From DATAES01 sp963802415 (GTDB lineage: Bacteria; Actinomycetota; Acidimicrobiia; Acidimicrobiales; JACDCH01), in assembly GCA_963802415.1 (NCBI GenBank), contig CAWDIH010000001.1, positions 496,001 through 560,000 of the forward strand: a stretch of DNA of 64,000 nucleotides, given 5' to 3'. Under the pieces are notes generated by a model, which saw nothing but the letters and a program-made list of their open reading frames with translations, made no database searches and had not been told where the DNA came from. Positions within the stretch are counted from its first letter, which is position 1, and each line of letters begins with the position of its first letter. A program made the position numbers and the translations under genes. Of this stretch, positions 17,581-25,749 are shown piece by piece.

Positions 17581-17622
17581 CCGCTGGCGCCGGCGCTCGA
17601 CGACCCGCCACCATCGTCGGTC

Positions 17623-19259
17623 GTGAGTGCAACGCTCCTCGCCCGCGGCCTAACCGTGACGTTCGGCGACCATCTGGTGCTCGACGAGGTGGACCTCGTT
17701 GTCGCGCCGCGGGACCGCATCGGACTCGTGGCGCCGAACGGCACCGGAAAGTCCACGTTGCTTCGGGTCTTGGCAGGACGCCACGTGCCCGATCGGGGCA
17801 CCGTCACGCTCGCTCCGCCTTCTGCGACAGTGGGGTATCTCCCGCAGGAACCCGACCGCCGGGCTCGGGAGAACGTCCGTGCCTTCCTCGCCAGGCGAGC
17901 GGGCGTCACGGCAGCTCAAGCGGAGTTGCACCGCGCAACTGCGGCCATCGCCGAGGTCGAGCCCGATTCTGCGAGGCGCTACGACGTTGCACTCACGCGA
18001 TGGCTCGCGCTCGGCGGCGCAGATCTTCACGCCCGCATCGCGCCGGTCTGGGCCGATCTCGGTCTCGAGGAGCGACTGCTCGATCAGGACATGACGACGC
18101 TTTCCGGCGGCCAGGCGGCCCGGGCTTCGCTGGCGGCCGTCTTGCTCGCACAGTTCGACGTGTTCCTGCTCGACGAGCCGACGAACGATCTCGACTTCGC
18201 GGGGCTCGAGCGCCTCGAGCAGTTCCTCGACGGCCTCGCGGGAGGTGCCATCGTCGTCTCCCACGATCGCGCCTTCCTCGACCGCACCATCACGTCGGTG
18301 CTCGAGTTGGACGAGCGCAGTCATCGTGCGTCGCGGTTCGAGGGCGGCTGGGCGGTCTATCTGGCCGAACGCGCCATCGCTCGCAAACACGCGGAGACCT
18401 CGTACGAGACCTACGTGGAGAAGCGGCGTGCACTCGAGCAGCGCTCGCGCGAACAGCGGCAGTGGGCAGTTCAGGGGACGCGGAAGCTCACGAAGCGGCC
18501 GAAGGACAACGACAAGGCGCAGCGCGACTTCTTCGTCGATCGCACCGAGAAGCAAGCGGCGAAGGTGCGGATCACCGAGAAGGCGCTCGACCGGCTCGAG
18601 GTGGTCGAGAAGCCGTGGGAAGGATGGAGCCTTCATCTGGAGATCGCCGCCGCGCCCCGTTCAGGTGCGATCGTGGCGCGACTCGACGACGCGGTGATTC
18701 GCCGCGGTGACTTCACGCTCGGACCGATCCACCTGGAGATCGGGTGGGCCGAGCGAGTGGCTGTTCTCGGAGCCAATGGGACTGGAAAGACAACGATGCT
18801 CGGGGCCTTGCTGGGTCGGATCCCGCTCGAGTCGGGGACGCAATGGCTGGGGCCCGGTGTGGTCGTCGGCGAGATCGACCAGGCACGGGAGCAGTTGTCC
18901 GGGGATGAGTCCACGCTCGACGCGTGTTCACGCGCGCCAGTGGTCTCGTCCGTCACCAAGAGGCGCGCTCGTTGCTCGCGAGGTTCGGACTCGCTTCCGA
19001 CCACGTCGGCCGTCCCGCGACGTCGTTGTCGCCCGGTGAACGCACCCGTGCAGTACTCGCGCTGTTGATGGCGCGGGGCGTGAACTGCCTCGTGCTCGAC
19101 GAACCGACCAACCACCTCGACCTGCCTGCGATCGAGCAACTCGAGCAGGCGCTCGACACCTTCGGGGGCACGGTCATCCTCGTCACGCACGACCGTCGGT
19201 TCCTCGACTCCGTCCGCGTCGATCGACGGATCGAGGTCGCTACGCTCGCTCATCGGTGA
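17623..19259 (+). CDS. ABC-F family ATPase (frameshifted)
   Basis: Soluble duplicated ATPase of the ABC-F type (about 545 aa when repaired), a family acting on the ribosome in translation or antibiotic protection. The first nucleotide-binding domain has APNGTGKSTLL, the signature LSGGQAARASL and LDEPTNDLDF. A charged linker rich in Lys/Arg follows. The second domain has GANGTGKTTML. After ESTLDA the frame is lost near 18922-18926, and the rest (signature LSPGERTRAVLALL, LDEPTNHLDLPAIEQL, THDRRFLD) continues in the -1 frame to a TGA at 19257-19259. One missing base restores the gene, so a sequencing indel is likely. The stop overlaps the queF start. Confidence 0.85.
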
Positions 19260-19648
19260 GCGACGCCACGTCTTCGGATGATGCCTTCACCGTGCTCGGT
19301 CACGACGTTCGCGGGCCGGTGGAACACCTGGAGACCTTTGCGGCGCCGGCCACCTGCACGCGAGTTCGATTCATGTCGGATGAGCTCACGTCGGTGTGCC
19401 CGATCACCGGACAACCCGATTTCTCGTCGATCGAGATCGACTACCAGCCGAACCTTCGTTGCATCGAGTCGAAGTCGCTGAAGCTGTACCTGTGGTCGTT
19501 CCGCGACCGCGCCGCGTTCTGCGAGCAACTGGCGGCGGAGATCGCTGCCGAGGTACGACGCGCCGCCGACCCGTTCCGCGTCCGGGTGACGATCACGCAA
19601 CACACGCGAGGCGGAATCGTGACCGAAGCAACCGCCGAACTGCCTTAG
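19256..19648 (+). CDS. queF: NADPH-dependent 7-cyano-7-deazaguanine reductase QueF
   Basis: Type I QueF (130 aa), reducing preQ0 to preQ1 in queuosine biosynthesis. The catalytic Cys48 sits in TSVCPITGQPD with the partner Asp55, and the QueF motif ESKSLKLYL is at 71-79. The C-terminus GGIVTEATAELP is family-typical. The GTG start at 19256 overlaps the end of the ABC-F gene by 4 nt. The pathway partners queE and queC lie 1.2 kb away on the other strand, separated by an unrelated gene. queD is not in the window. Confidence 0.93.
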   Translation: MSDATSSDDAFTVLGHDVRGPVEHLETFAAPATCTRVRFMSDELTSVCPITGQPDFSSIEIDYQPNLRCIESKSLKLYLWSFRDRAAFCEQLAAEIAAEVRRAADPFRVRVTITQHTRGGIVTEATAELP

Positions 19649-19691
19649 CCGGCCGGTCACCGGCACGGCACCGCGCGGGCGCTCTGTCGAT

Positions 19692-19739
19692 CGCACGTGC
19701 AATGGCGTGTCGTTTGACACGCAGACGCACGTGCGACGC
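19692..19739. repeat. Structured direct repeat, copy A (downstream of the DUF559 gene)
   Basis: 48-nt unit that folds as two stacked hairpins. The outer arms are CGCACGTGC and GCACGTGCG (9 bp); the inner arms are CGTGTC and GACACG (6 bp) around a 4-nt loop. It starts 24 bp past the stop codon of the AbiEi/DUF559 gene and is nearly identical to 20744-20792. It could act as a bidirectional terminator for queF and the DUF559 gene. Confidence 0.85.
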
Positions 19740-19762
19740 ATCCGCGGGCCCGGTGCTCGCCT

Positions 19763-20713
19763 TCAGGCGGCGTCGACCGACCACCTACGAACGCTGAGGA
19801 TCAGGTCGCGGACTTCGTCAGGCCGCTTCGTGAGATGCACGTGCGTGAACCGGAGTACGCGGTAGCCATTCGCCTGCGCGACGTTGTCTCGCCACCGGTC
19901 GGCATCGAAGTCGTGAACACGGGCATGCCATCGACGGCCATCTGCCTCGAGAATCGTTCGCCACTCGGGCAGCAGTGTGTCAACTCGACCTGCGCCCGCC
20001 TGCCACCACGGCATGGTGATCTGCCGTATCACCACCGGATCGCCGGGCAGGTCTCGCAAGACCGTGGCCAGTGCGGCTTCGAGCTCGCTCTCCGGTGGCA
20101 CCCACCCGTCCTCGGACCGCTCGTCGATCAGCGCCCGCCAAATCGCAATGCCGGCTTTGCGGCTGCCGTCGTACGCACGCCGACGCTCCGCCAAGTCGTC
20201 GACAGACGTCTTGCGCTCGAGTAGCGCACCGTCCATAGCAAGCTCGAGCCGGTCCAGACGTACCCGAGTGAGCACGTCGAACAAGGTCTGCGCGACAGAC
20301 GTCACTCGCATCCCCCTCACGGAGACGGTGGGCACGCCAAGACTGCGGTGAAGGACGGCGAGCTTGTTCCGTGTCGTGGTCGTGTAGGGCACGACGATTT
20401 CCGGGCGCACGACCTTGAACGTTGCCAGGCCGTGAACCTTCGCGGCAGCGAGACCACAGAGGCTCGCATCTCGGGCGCTGAGCTCGGCCGCCTTGTACTG
20501 GCGTTCCCACGACGACGGTGCCGAGGGGAGCGCATACACACCGGGAGCGAGATGCAACCATCGCCGTGCCTCGAGGCGTCGGTGCACCATGGTCTGAGTA
20601 CAGCCCAAGGCGACGGCTTGGTCATGGTTGAAGCAACCGTGCTGCGAGCGGGCGAGGCGCTCAATGCGACGGTCCGGAGTTTCGACGCCTTTCATCCCGG
20701 ACTTCTTACTCAT
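19763..20713 (-). CDS. AbiEi-type winged-helix / DUF559 nuclease-fold protein
   Basis: 316-aa protein of a widespread actinobacterial family. The N-terminal part (about 12-70: RIERLARSQHGCFNHDQAV, then LEARRWLHLAPGVYAL) is the AbiEi-like antitoxin winged helix. The middle resembles the AbiEi C-terminal region (HRSLGVPTVSVRGMRVTSVAQTLFDVL). The C-terminus (about 235-305) is a DUF559, Vsr-like restriction-endonuclease fold with ILEADGRRWH and RWRDNVAQANGYRVLRFT. No separate toxin gene adjoins it, so it may be an orphan or self-contained unit. It splits the queuosine genes and is bracketed by two structured repeats. Confidence 0.8.
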   Translation of the reverse strand: MSKKSGMKGVETPDRRIERLARSQHGCFNHDQAVALGCTQTMVHRRLEARRWLHLAPGVYALPSAPSSWERQYKAAELSARDASLCGLAAAKVHGLATFKVVRPEIVVPYTTTTRNKLAVLHRSLGVPTVSVRGMRVTSVAQTLFDVLTRVRLDRLELAMDGALLERKTSVDDLAERRRAYDGSRKAGIAIWRALIDERSEDGWVPPESELEAALATVLRDLPGDPVVIRQITMPWWQAGAGRVDTLLPEWRTILEADGRRWHARVHDFDADRWRDNVAQANGYRVLRFTHVHLTKRPDEVRDLILSVRRWSVDAA

Positions 20714-20743
20714 GGGGTGTGACAGTCAGGCCTTCAGGTCGAA

Positions 20744-20792
20744 CGCACGTGCAATGACGTGTCGTTTTGACACGCAGATGCACGTGCGACGC
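20744..20792. repeat. Structured direct repeat, copy B (upstream of the DUF559 gene)
   Basis: 49-nt copy of the unit at 19692-19739, in the same orientation, with four differences including one extra loop T. Both stems are kept: CGCACGTGC with GCACGTGCG, and CGTGTC with GACACG. It ends 31 bp from the ATG of the DUF559 gene. There it could serve as an operator, since AbiEi-type proteins are known to repress their own promoters through inverted repeats. Confidence 0.85.
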
Positions 20793-20812
20793 CGACCGCG
20801 GGCCTCCAAGCT

Positions 20813-20830
20813 GAGGTCCTGCCAGACCTC
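20813..20830 (-). terminator. Small hairpin after queE
   Basis: GAGGTC at 20813-20818 pairs with GACCTC at 20825-20830 around a 6-nt loop, 2 nt beyond the queE stop codon. It has only 6 bp and no T-run, so terminator function is tentative. Confidence 0.3.
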
Positions 20831-20832
20831 CA

Positions 20833-21468
20833 TCAGGGAATGCCGAGGTACTTGTGCGTCTGCACGCTGAGCCGCCACTGCGGATGGGCCACGCAGTAGT
20901 CGATCGCGGCGAGCGTGTTCTTCTCCCGCTCCGGACCGTCCATCGGTTGCACGAAGAAGTGATCGAACGCCAGATGCGCGTACCGGTCGGGTTCACCACC
21001 CACTTGGGGGTACACGAGCTTCAACTCGTCGCCCGACGTGACCACGAGATCGGCCTCGGCCTTCGGGCTCACGCACACCCAGTCGACGCCAGCGGGCACT
21101 GGAATGGTGCCGTTCGTCTCGATGGCAACGATGAACCGACGGCTGTGCAACTCGTCGATGAGCGCACCATCGAGTTGCAGCAGGGGCTCGCCGCCGGTGC
21201 ACACCACGAACGCGTTCGTATCGCTCCCCGCCGGCCAGGTCGCTGCGATGTGCTCCGCCAGCGAGGCCGCGTCGACGAAGTGCCCGCCGCCGACGCCATC
21301 GGTGCCGACGAAATCCGTGTCACAGAACCGGCAGATGGCGCTCGGCCGGCTCGCCTCGCGACCGGTCCAGAGGTTGCACCCGGCGAATCGGCAGAGAACC
21401 GACACACGACCGGTGTTGAAGCCCTCACCTTGCAAGGTGGCGAACACTTCCTTGACCACGTAGCCCAT
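20833..21468 (-). CDS. queE: 7-carboxy-7-deazaguanine synthase QueE
   Basis: Radical SAM enzyme (211 aa) that converts 6-carboxytetrahydropterin to 7-carboxy-7-deazaguanine. The cluster-binding cysteines are Cys31, Cys46 and Cys49, giving a CX14CX2C spacing instead of the classical CX3CX2C. This spacing defines a known QueE subgroup. The N-terminus VKEVFATLQGEGFNTGRVSVL and CTGGEPLLQLD are family motifs. The start ATG overlaps the queC stop by 1 nt, so the two are translationally coupled. Confidence 0.93.
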   Translation of the reverse strand: MGYVVKEVFATLQGEGFNTGRVSVLCRFAGCNLWTGREASRPSAICRFCDTDFVGTDGVGGGHFVDAASLAEHIAATWPAGSDTNAFVVCTGGEPLLQLDGALIDELHSRRFIVAIETNGTIPVPAGVDWVCVSPKAEADLVVTSGDELKLVYPQVGGEPDRYAHLAFDHFFVQPMDGPEREKNTLAAIDYCVAHPQWRLSVQTHKYLGIP

Positions 21469-22163
21469 CAGGTCGCTCCGGTCGCGTACCGCGTCGGGTC
21501 GCTGACGCCGGCTTCCGCAAACCCCCGCGCTCGTAGCTGACAGGAGTCGCAGGATCCGCAGGCGGCGCCGTCCGCTGACGGGTCGTAGCAGCTAATGGTC
21601 ATGGCGAAGTCGACACCTAGCGCGGTTCCCGTTTGGATGATGTCCGCCTTCGTCATCTCGACCAACGGCGCATGGATGCGAAGGTGCTGCGTCCCATCGA
21701 CTCCTGCCTTCGTGGCGAGCCTCGCCATCACCTCGAATGCCGTGATGAACTCGGGCCGGCAGTCGGGGTAACCGCTGTAGTCGAGCGCGTTCACGCCGAT
21801 GAACACGTCACTCGACCCGGTCACCTCAGCGAAGGCAAGCGCAAATGACAGAAAGATCGTGTTGCGGGCGGGCACGTACGTGACCGGGATGTCGGCGAGC
21901 GCGTCGACCTCCCGGTTCTTCGGTACCGCGATGTCGTCGGTCAGTGCAGAGCCGCCGAAAGCGCGCAGATCGATCTCGACAACGCGGTGCTCAGCGACGC
22001 CCAGATGAGCAGCAACCTTGGCTGCGGCGTCGAGCTCGACAGCGTGACGTTGTCCGTACCGAAAGCTGAGCGCGTGGACGTCGAACCCTTCGTGTACCGC
22101 CATGGCGGCGACGGTGGTGGAGTCGAGCCCACCGGACAGGAGTACGACGGCCGGCGCACGCAT
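21468..22163 (-). CDS. queC: 7-cyano-7-deazaguanine synthase QueC
   Basis: ATP-dependent PP-loop enzyme (231 aa) that makes preQ0 from 7-carboxy-7-deazaguanine and ammonia. The PP-loop SGGLDS is at residues 10-15. The zinc-binding cysteines are in SCYDPSADGAACGSCDSC near the C-terminus. It is the first gene of the queC-queE pair. The 79-bp region upstream shows no preQ1 riboswitch that I can recognise. Confidence 0.95.
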   Translation of the reverse strand: MRAPAVVLLSGGLDSTTVAAMAVHEGFDVHALSFRYGQRHAVELDAAAKVAAHLGVAEHRVVEIDLRAFGGSALTDDIAVPKNREVDALADIPVTYVPARNTIFLSFALAFAEVTGSSDVFIGVNALDYSGYPDCRPEFITAFEVMARLATKAGVDGTQHLRIHAPLVEMTKADIIQTGTALGVDFAMTISCYDPSADGAACGSCDSCQLRARGFAEAGVSDPTRYATGAT

Positions 22164-22242
22164 GACAGCTCAAGCGTAGGATCCTTCGGACACCTGGGGT
22201 AAGGCCGCGATCCACAATGATCGACGATGACATGGGGGACCG

Positions 22243-22659
22243 ATGAGGAAACCGCTGGCTGTACTTGCCATCACCATCGCGGGGCTCTTCAGCGGCGGCG
22301 CGGCCTTGGCGCTGACGGGCGGCTCGGCTTCGCACGACCGGAGTCCCGCCACGACCGACTCCTCGCCGTCGAACGACTCCACCGAGTCCGAGTCGACCGA
22401 GCCCGAGTCGACCGAGTCCGAGTCCAGCGAGCCCTCCGAGTCCGAGTCCAGCGAGTCCGAGTCCAGCGAGCCCTCCGAGTCCGAGTCGACCGAGTCCGAG
22501 TCCAGCGAGTCCGAGTCGAGCGAGTCCGAGTCCAGCGAGCCCGCCACTCACGAGCATCCCGACAATCACGGCGCCGACGTGTCGAAGGCGGCCCACGAAT
22601 GTCCGACGGGCCCCGGTCACGGCCAGTGCGTGAGCGCAGTGGCCCACGAGCACGACTGA
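22243..22659 (+). CDS. Secreted Ser/Glu-repeat protein with His-rich C-terminus
   Basis: 138-aa hypothetical exported protein. Residues 1-25 form a signal peptide (LAVLAITIAGLFSGGAALAL). Residues 45-102 are an extremely acidic run of ES, EST and ESS units encoded by tandem GAGTCC/GAGTCG/AGC codons. The C-terminus has two related motifs, NHGADVSKAAHECP and GHGQCVSAVAHEHD, of a type seen in secreted actinobacterial proteins. The two cysteines could form a disulfide, and the His/Asp-rich tail could bind metal. Start ATG at 22243, preceded by GGGGGACCG. No function can be assigned. Confidence 0.65.
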   Translation: MRKPLAVLAITIAGLFSGGAALALTGGSASHDRSPATTDSSPSNDSTESESTEPESTESESSEPSESESSESESSEPSESESTESESSESESSESESSEPATHEHPDNHGADVSKAAHECPTGPGHGQCVSAVAHEHD

Positions 22660-22665
22660 CCCACG

Positions 22666-23325
22666 TCAGACCGGCAGTACCTGGTCGACGAACTCGGTCA
22701 CGCGCTCGTACAAGATGTCACCGGCGCCTGACAACAGGTGCCCCTCGTTCGGCAGGACGACGAGTTCACCGGTGCCGGCGATGAACTGGACCATCTCGCT
22801 CGCCTGAACCGGCAGCAGCTCGTCCCGATCACCATGGAACAGCAGCAACGGTCGTCCGTTGAGCTCCTCGGCCTGCTCACACCCCGCCGATTGGGTCGCG
22901 AACGTCACGACCCCGGCGACGGCGTCGCCCAACGCGCACGCCGTGCGCACCGCGATCGCGCCGCCGAACGAGTGTCCCATGGTGATGGCCCGCCGCGCAC
23001 CGCTGCGGGCGGCGAGATCGACCGCGGCGCACAAGTCGATGGTGCACCGGTCGAGATCGTTCGGCTTCCGGTAACTGACTCGCAGCACGCCGACGCCCGT
23101 GGCGGCAAGTGCTTCGCCGAGCCGCTGATACAGGCCACCCGACGGTCCGAGTAGGCCACCCATCGCCCCTCCGCAAGCGACGACGATCCGCTCCGCATCA
23201 CGCGGCCCATGCCACAGGATGGTGAGCAGTCCACCCATCGTGAACACCTCGACGTGGCGGATGCCAGGCGCGAGCTCGACGTCCTGCATCGCCAGCGCGT
23301 CGAGCAGCTCGAGTGGCGCGGTCAT
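22666..23325 (-). CDS. Alpha/beta hydrolase
   Basis: Serine hydrolase of the alpha/beta fold (219 aa). The nucleophile Ser119 lies in MGHSFGG, the acid in FHGDRDEL (Asp166 or Asp168), and His196 in PNEGHLL. This arrangement fits small carboxylesterase or acyl-hydrolase families. The ATG at 23325 is chosen because it overlaps the stop of the upstream membrane-protein gene in an ATGA junction. An alternative start 17 codons further up is possible. It is the last gene of a four-gene overlapping operon that starts at 25718. Confidence 0.82.
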   Translation of the reverse strand: MTAPLELLDALAMQDVELAPGIRHVEVFTMGGLLTILWHGPRDAERIVVACGGAMGGLLGPSGGLYQRLGEALAATGVGVLRVSYRKPNDLDRCTIDLCAAVDLAARSGARRAITMGHSFGGAIAVRTACALGDAVAGVVTFATQSAGCEQAEELNGRPLLLFHGDRDELLPVQASEMVQFIAGTGELVVLPNEGHLLSGAGDILYERVTEFVDQVLPV

Positions 23326-24101
23326 GTCTCGAGGTGACGGATCGGCCACCGGCGCGCCGACAGCACCACCGTGCACCAGGTCAATGTGAGGGCGACGGCG
23401 ACCACGATCACCGCGAAGCCGACGGTCCTACTGATGCCGGCGACACGGCTGCAGACCACGACACAACCGCTGTGCGCGGCGACGAGGATCCGGTCCGAAG
23501 GAAGCGCGAGTCCGCCAACGAGGACCAACACCCCCAACGAGCCGAGCGCGCCAACGATGGCTGCAGGGCGGCCGATGCCGCCACCAGCTGCGATCCACCC
23601 GAACAAGCCCACCAGCGCCATGGATCCCGGCCGGCCGAACGCGACTCGCGGGTCGGCGACCGCGACGATCGCCGCGGCAATCGCGACCGCCGCGAGCACG
23701 AGGATCTGCTCGGTGTCGGGCAAGCACACAAGCGCGCCGACCGCAGAGATACCGAAGAGCGCCGGCGCGATGCCGTTGCCCGCAGACTTCTCGTCGAAGC
23801 GTGCCATCGACAGCGCGCCGCGCCACACGAACGCGGCAACCAGCAGCGGCACCCAGTCCTCGCGATGCGGGGCCGTCGTCCCCACTGCGAGAGCCGCTGG
23901 CGCACTGAGCCAAACAGACCACCGCCGCAGCGGTCTCCAACCGCAGATCGCGATCGCGCCGACGGACAGCGCGCCCTTGACAGTCACCGGCGTCGACGTC
24001 AGCGACAGCCACAACATCGCGACGCCCGCGGGCAAGAGACCAAGAACCTGGATCCATGCGTGGGACGGGCGGGGTTTGTGCTCAGAAGAGCTCGACGTCA
24101 C
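23322..24101 (-). CDS. Polytopic membrane protein of unknown function
   Basis: 259-aa hydrophobic protein with roughly eight predicted membrane helices, starting after a short polar N-terminus (MTSSSSEHKPRPSHAW). No transporter or glycosyltransferase signature is recognised. The GTG start at 24101 lies inside the end of the upstream acetyltransferase gene (20-nt overlap), and its stop overlaps the hydrolase start by 4 nt. The overlaps imply co-expression and perhaps a shared envelope function. Confidence 0.65.
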   Translation of the reverse strand: MTSSSSEHKPRPSHAWIQVLGLLPAGVAMLWLSLTSTPVTVKGALSVGAIAICGWRPLRRWSVWLSAPAALAVGTTAPHREDWVPLLVAAFVWRGALSMARFDEKSAGNGIAPALFGISAVGALVCLPDTEQILVLAAVAIAAAIVAVADPRVAFGRPGSMALVGLFGWIAAGGGIGRPAAIVGALGSLGVLVLVGGLALPSDRILVAAHSGCVVVCSRVAGISRTVGFAVIVVAVALTLTWCTVVLSARRWPIRHLET

Positions 24102-25062
24102 CGAGCGACAGCTTCCAACCGCTTCGAGCAGGAATCTCGACGTTGCTCAGTGCTCTAGCCGTCAGCATCGGTCCCCGACGAGGCACGCGGCTGAGTCCGT
24201 CCGCCACCTTCACGACGACATCTGCGTCGACAGAGCGGCGGACACGGCGAAACAGCTCGGACCTCGCGCGCCGGTCGCCTTCCGGAGCGAGCAGCTCACA
24301 CACCGTCGCCTCCACGATGACGGAACGCCGCCGAAGTCTGAACACGGCGAAACCGTCGTGCAGCTCGCGGCCACGAAGCACGACGCGGTAGGCCAGCGGC
24401 GGGAACCCATAGCGCCAAGCCAGGTACTCGGGCGTCCGCAAGGTTCGGAACGCGCCGCTCGGTGGCGCTGGCTGGGACGAGAGGAGTTCCTTGACGGCTG
24501 TTGCATCTTGCAGTGCGTCCTCCGCCGACAGCCCGATGCCGGTGGGCTCCGACCACTTGAGCGCGGGTTCCATCGATCGCGCCACCTTCAGGATCGAACG
24601 AAGGCGGTGGAGCGAGATGCTGACCGGCACTCTGCCGACCTCGCGCCATCCCATCTTCAGATAACCCGGGCGGCTCTTGTCGTTCGGAGTGTTGAACACG
24701 AGCGAGACGGACTGCGCCTTCAGATCGTCGAGTGCGGCCAGTGTGAGTGTGGTGAAGATCCCTCGGCCTTGATGATCGGGATGCGTGGCGGTGTCGACAG
24801 CACGCACCGCGTCGACCTGTCCCCCACGCCGTTCGAATCGCCACCGCAGCATCGTCCGATACCCGACGATCTCATCTTCGACACAGGCCACCCACGCCGG
24901 CGAGACACCGAACGGGTTCTCGCGATGCTTCCAACGGAAGAAGTCGGCGTCGTGCTCGCTCGGTCGCCAGCCGAGCGATCGGCGCAGCAACTCGAGGACA
25001 GCATCGTCGTCATGTTGTGTCGCGGCCCGGACCGACGGCGAACCGACGCTTCGATCGGTCAC
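24082..25062 (-). CDS. GNAT-fold acetyltransferase-like protein
   Basis: 326-aa protein with an N-terminal GNAT domain: acetyl-CoA loop region AVDTATHPDHQGRGIFTTLTLAALDDL, cut by the strand VSLVFNTPNDKSRPGYLKMGW. A second domain follows (about 170-326). The motif in which a polypeptide ends in PGYLKMGW is typical of a long GNAT subgroup often found in polysaccharide or lipid loci. The GTG at 25062 is chosen because it forms a GTGA overlap with the stop of the upstream secreted-protein gene. The acceptor substrate is unknown. Confidence 0.75.
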   Translation of the reverse strand: MTDRSVGSPSVRAATQHDDDAVLELLRRSLGWRPSEHDADFFRWKHRENPFGVSPAWVACVEDEIVGYRTMLRWRFERRGGQVDAVRAVDTATHPDHQGRGIFTTLTLAALDDLKAQSVSLVFNTPNDKSRPGYLKMGWREVGRVPVSISLHRLRSILKVARSMEPALKWSEPTGIGLSAEDALQDATAVKELLSSQPAPPSGAFRTLRTPEYLAWRYGFPPLAYRVVLRGRELHDGFAVFRLRRRSVIVEATVCELLAPEGDRRARSELFRRVRRSVDADVVVKVADGLSRVPRRGPMLTARALSNVEIPARSGWKLSLGDVELF

Positions 25063-25718
25063 TCGGCCATCGGGATGCCGACCGTGGTTCGGACGCATTG
25101 CCCCTGGTTCGAGAACGGGACCCCGGACGCATCGATGAGGTCCTGCCACCCACCCTGCTTGCAGTCGGCTTTGGACGGGGGTGGAGTGAGCGACGCGATC
25201 GGGACGGCACCGACGACTGTCGCGGCGTCCGGTTCACATGACACCGACAAGGTTCCGCCCGCGTCAGGCACGATGGTGTACGCGAACAACAGGAATTGCA
25301 CCGAGATCACGGAGCCCGATGGACCCGTCGCGGTGAGCTGCTGGTCGAGCGAAACCGTGGAAATGAAGTCGCCCGCGTTGAAATGCGTCGAGGGGGGTGC
25401 GAGCGTGAATCCGGCCGGAGTCGCGTTCGACGCTGAGAATCCGAATTGCGAGTCGATCGTCCCGGCGAACGGAGCGGGAATGCCGAAGAACTCACCGACG
25501 GCGATATCGAATTGAACCGTTGACGTCGCGCCGGGAACGACGCTGTCCGGCGCGGACATGCTGACGGTGAACTGGCCCGTGATCGGTGGTCCGAAGTCCG
25601 TCGTGCACGTCATCGCGACCTGCGTACTCGTTTGAGCCGCACCCGCCATCGATGGCGCCAGCAGACCAGTCGTGATCACCACCAACGCGATCGTGGCGAT
25701 TGTGAGCTTGACTCGCAT
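25059..25718 (-). CDS. Secreted protein with C-terminal CKxGGW-type motif
   Basis: 219-aa exported protein. Residues 1-27 are a signal peptide ending AGA-AQT. The middle is a beta-rich, Ser/Thr-rich extracellular region. The C-terminus contains DCKQGGWQDLIDASGVPFSNQGQC, a motif seen at the end of many secreted actinobacterial proteins. The ATG at 25718 has an excellent GGGGAGGTG ribosome-binding site. It heads the overlapping four-gene operon (secreted protein, GNAT, membrane protein, hydrolase). The function is unknown. Confidence 0.75.
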   Translation of the reverse strand: MRVKLTIATIALVVITTGLLAPSMAGAAQTSTQVAMTCTTDFGPPITGQFTVSMSAPDSVVPGATSTVQFDIAVGEFFGIPAPFAGTIDSQFGFSASNATPAGFTLAPPSTHFNAGDFISTVSLDQQLTATGPSGSVISVQFLLFAYTIVPDAGGTLSVSCEPDAATVVGAVPIASLTPPPSKADCKQGGWQDLIDASGVPFSNQGQCVRTTVGIPMAE

Positions 25719-25749
25719 TGCACCTCCCCGTCGGGCACGTTCGGCGATC

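Noticed and set aside
22164..22242. Possible preQ1 riboswitch upstream of queC
   Set aside because: The leader is short and I cannot find the conserved pseudoknot or A-rich tail of preQ1 aptamers.
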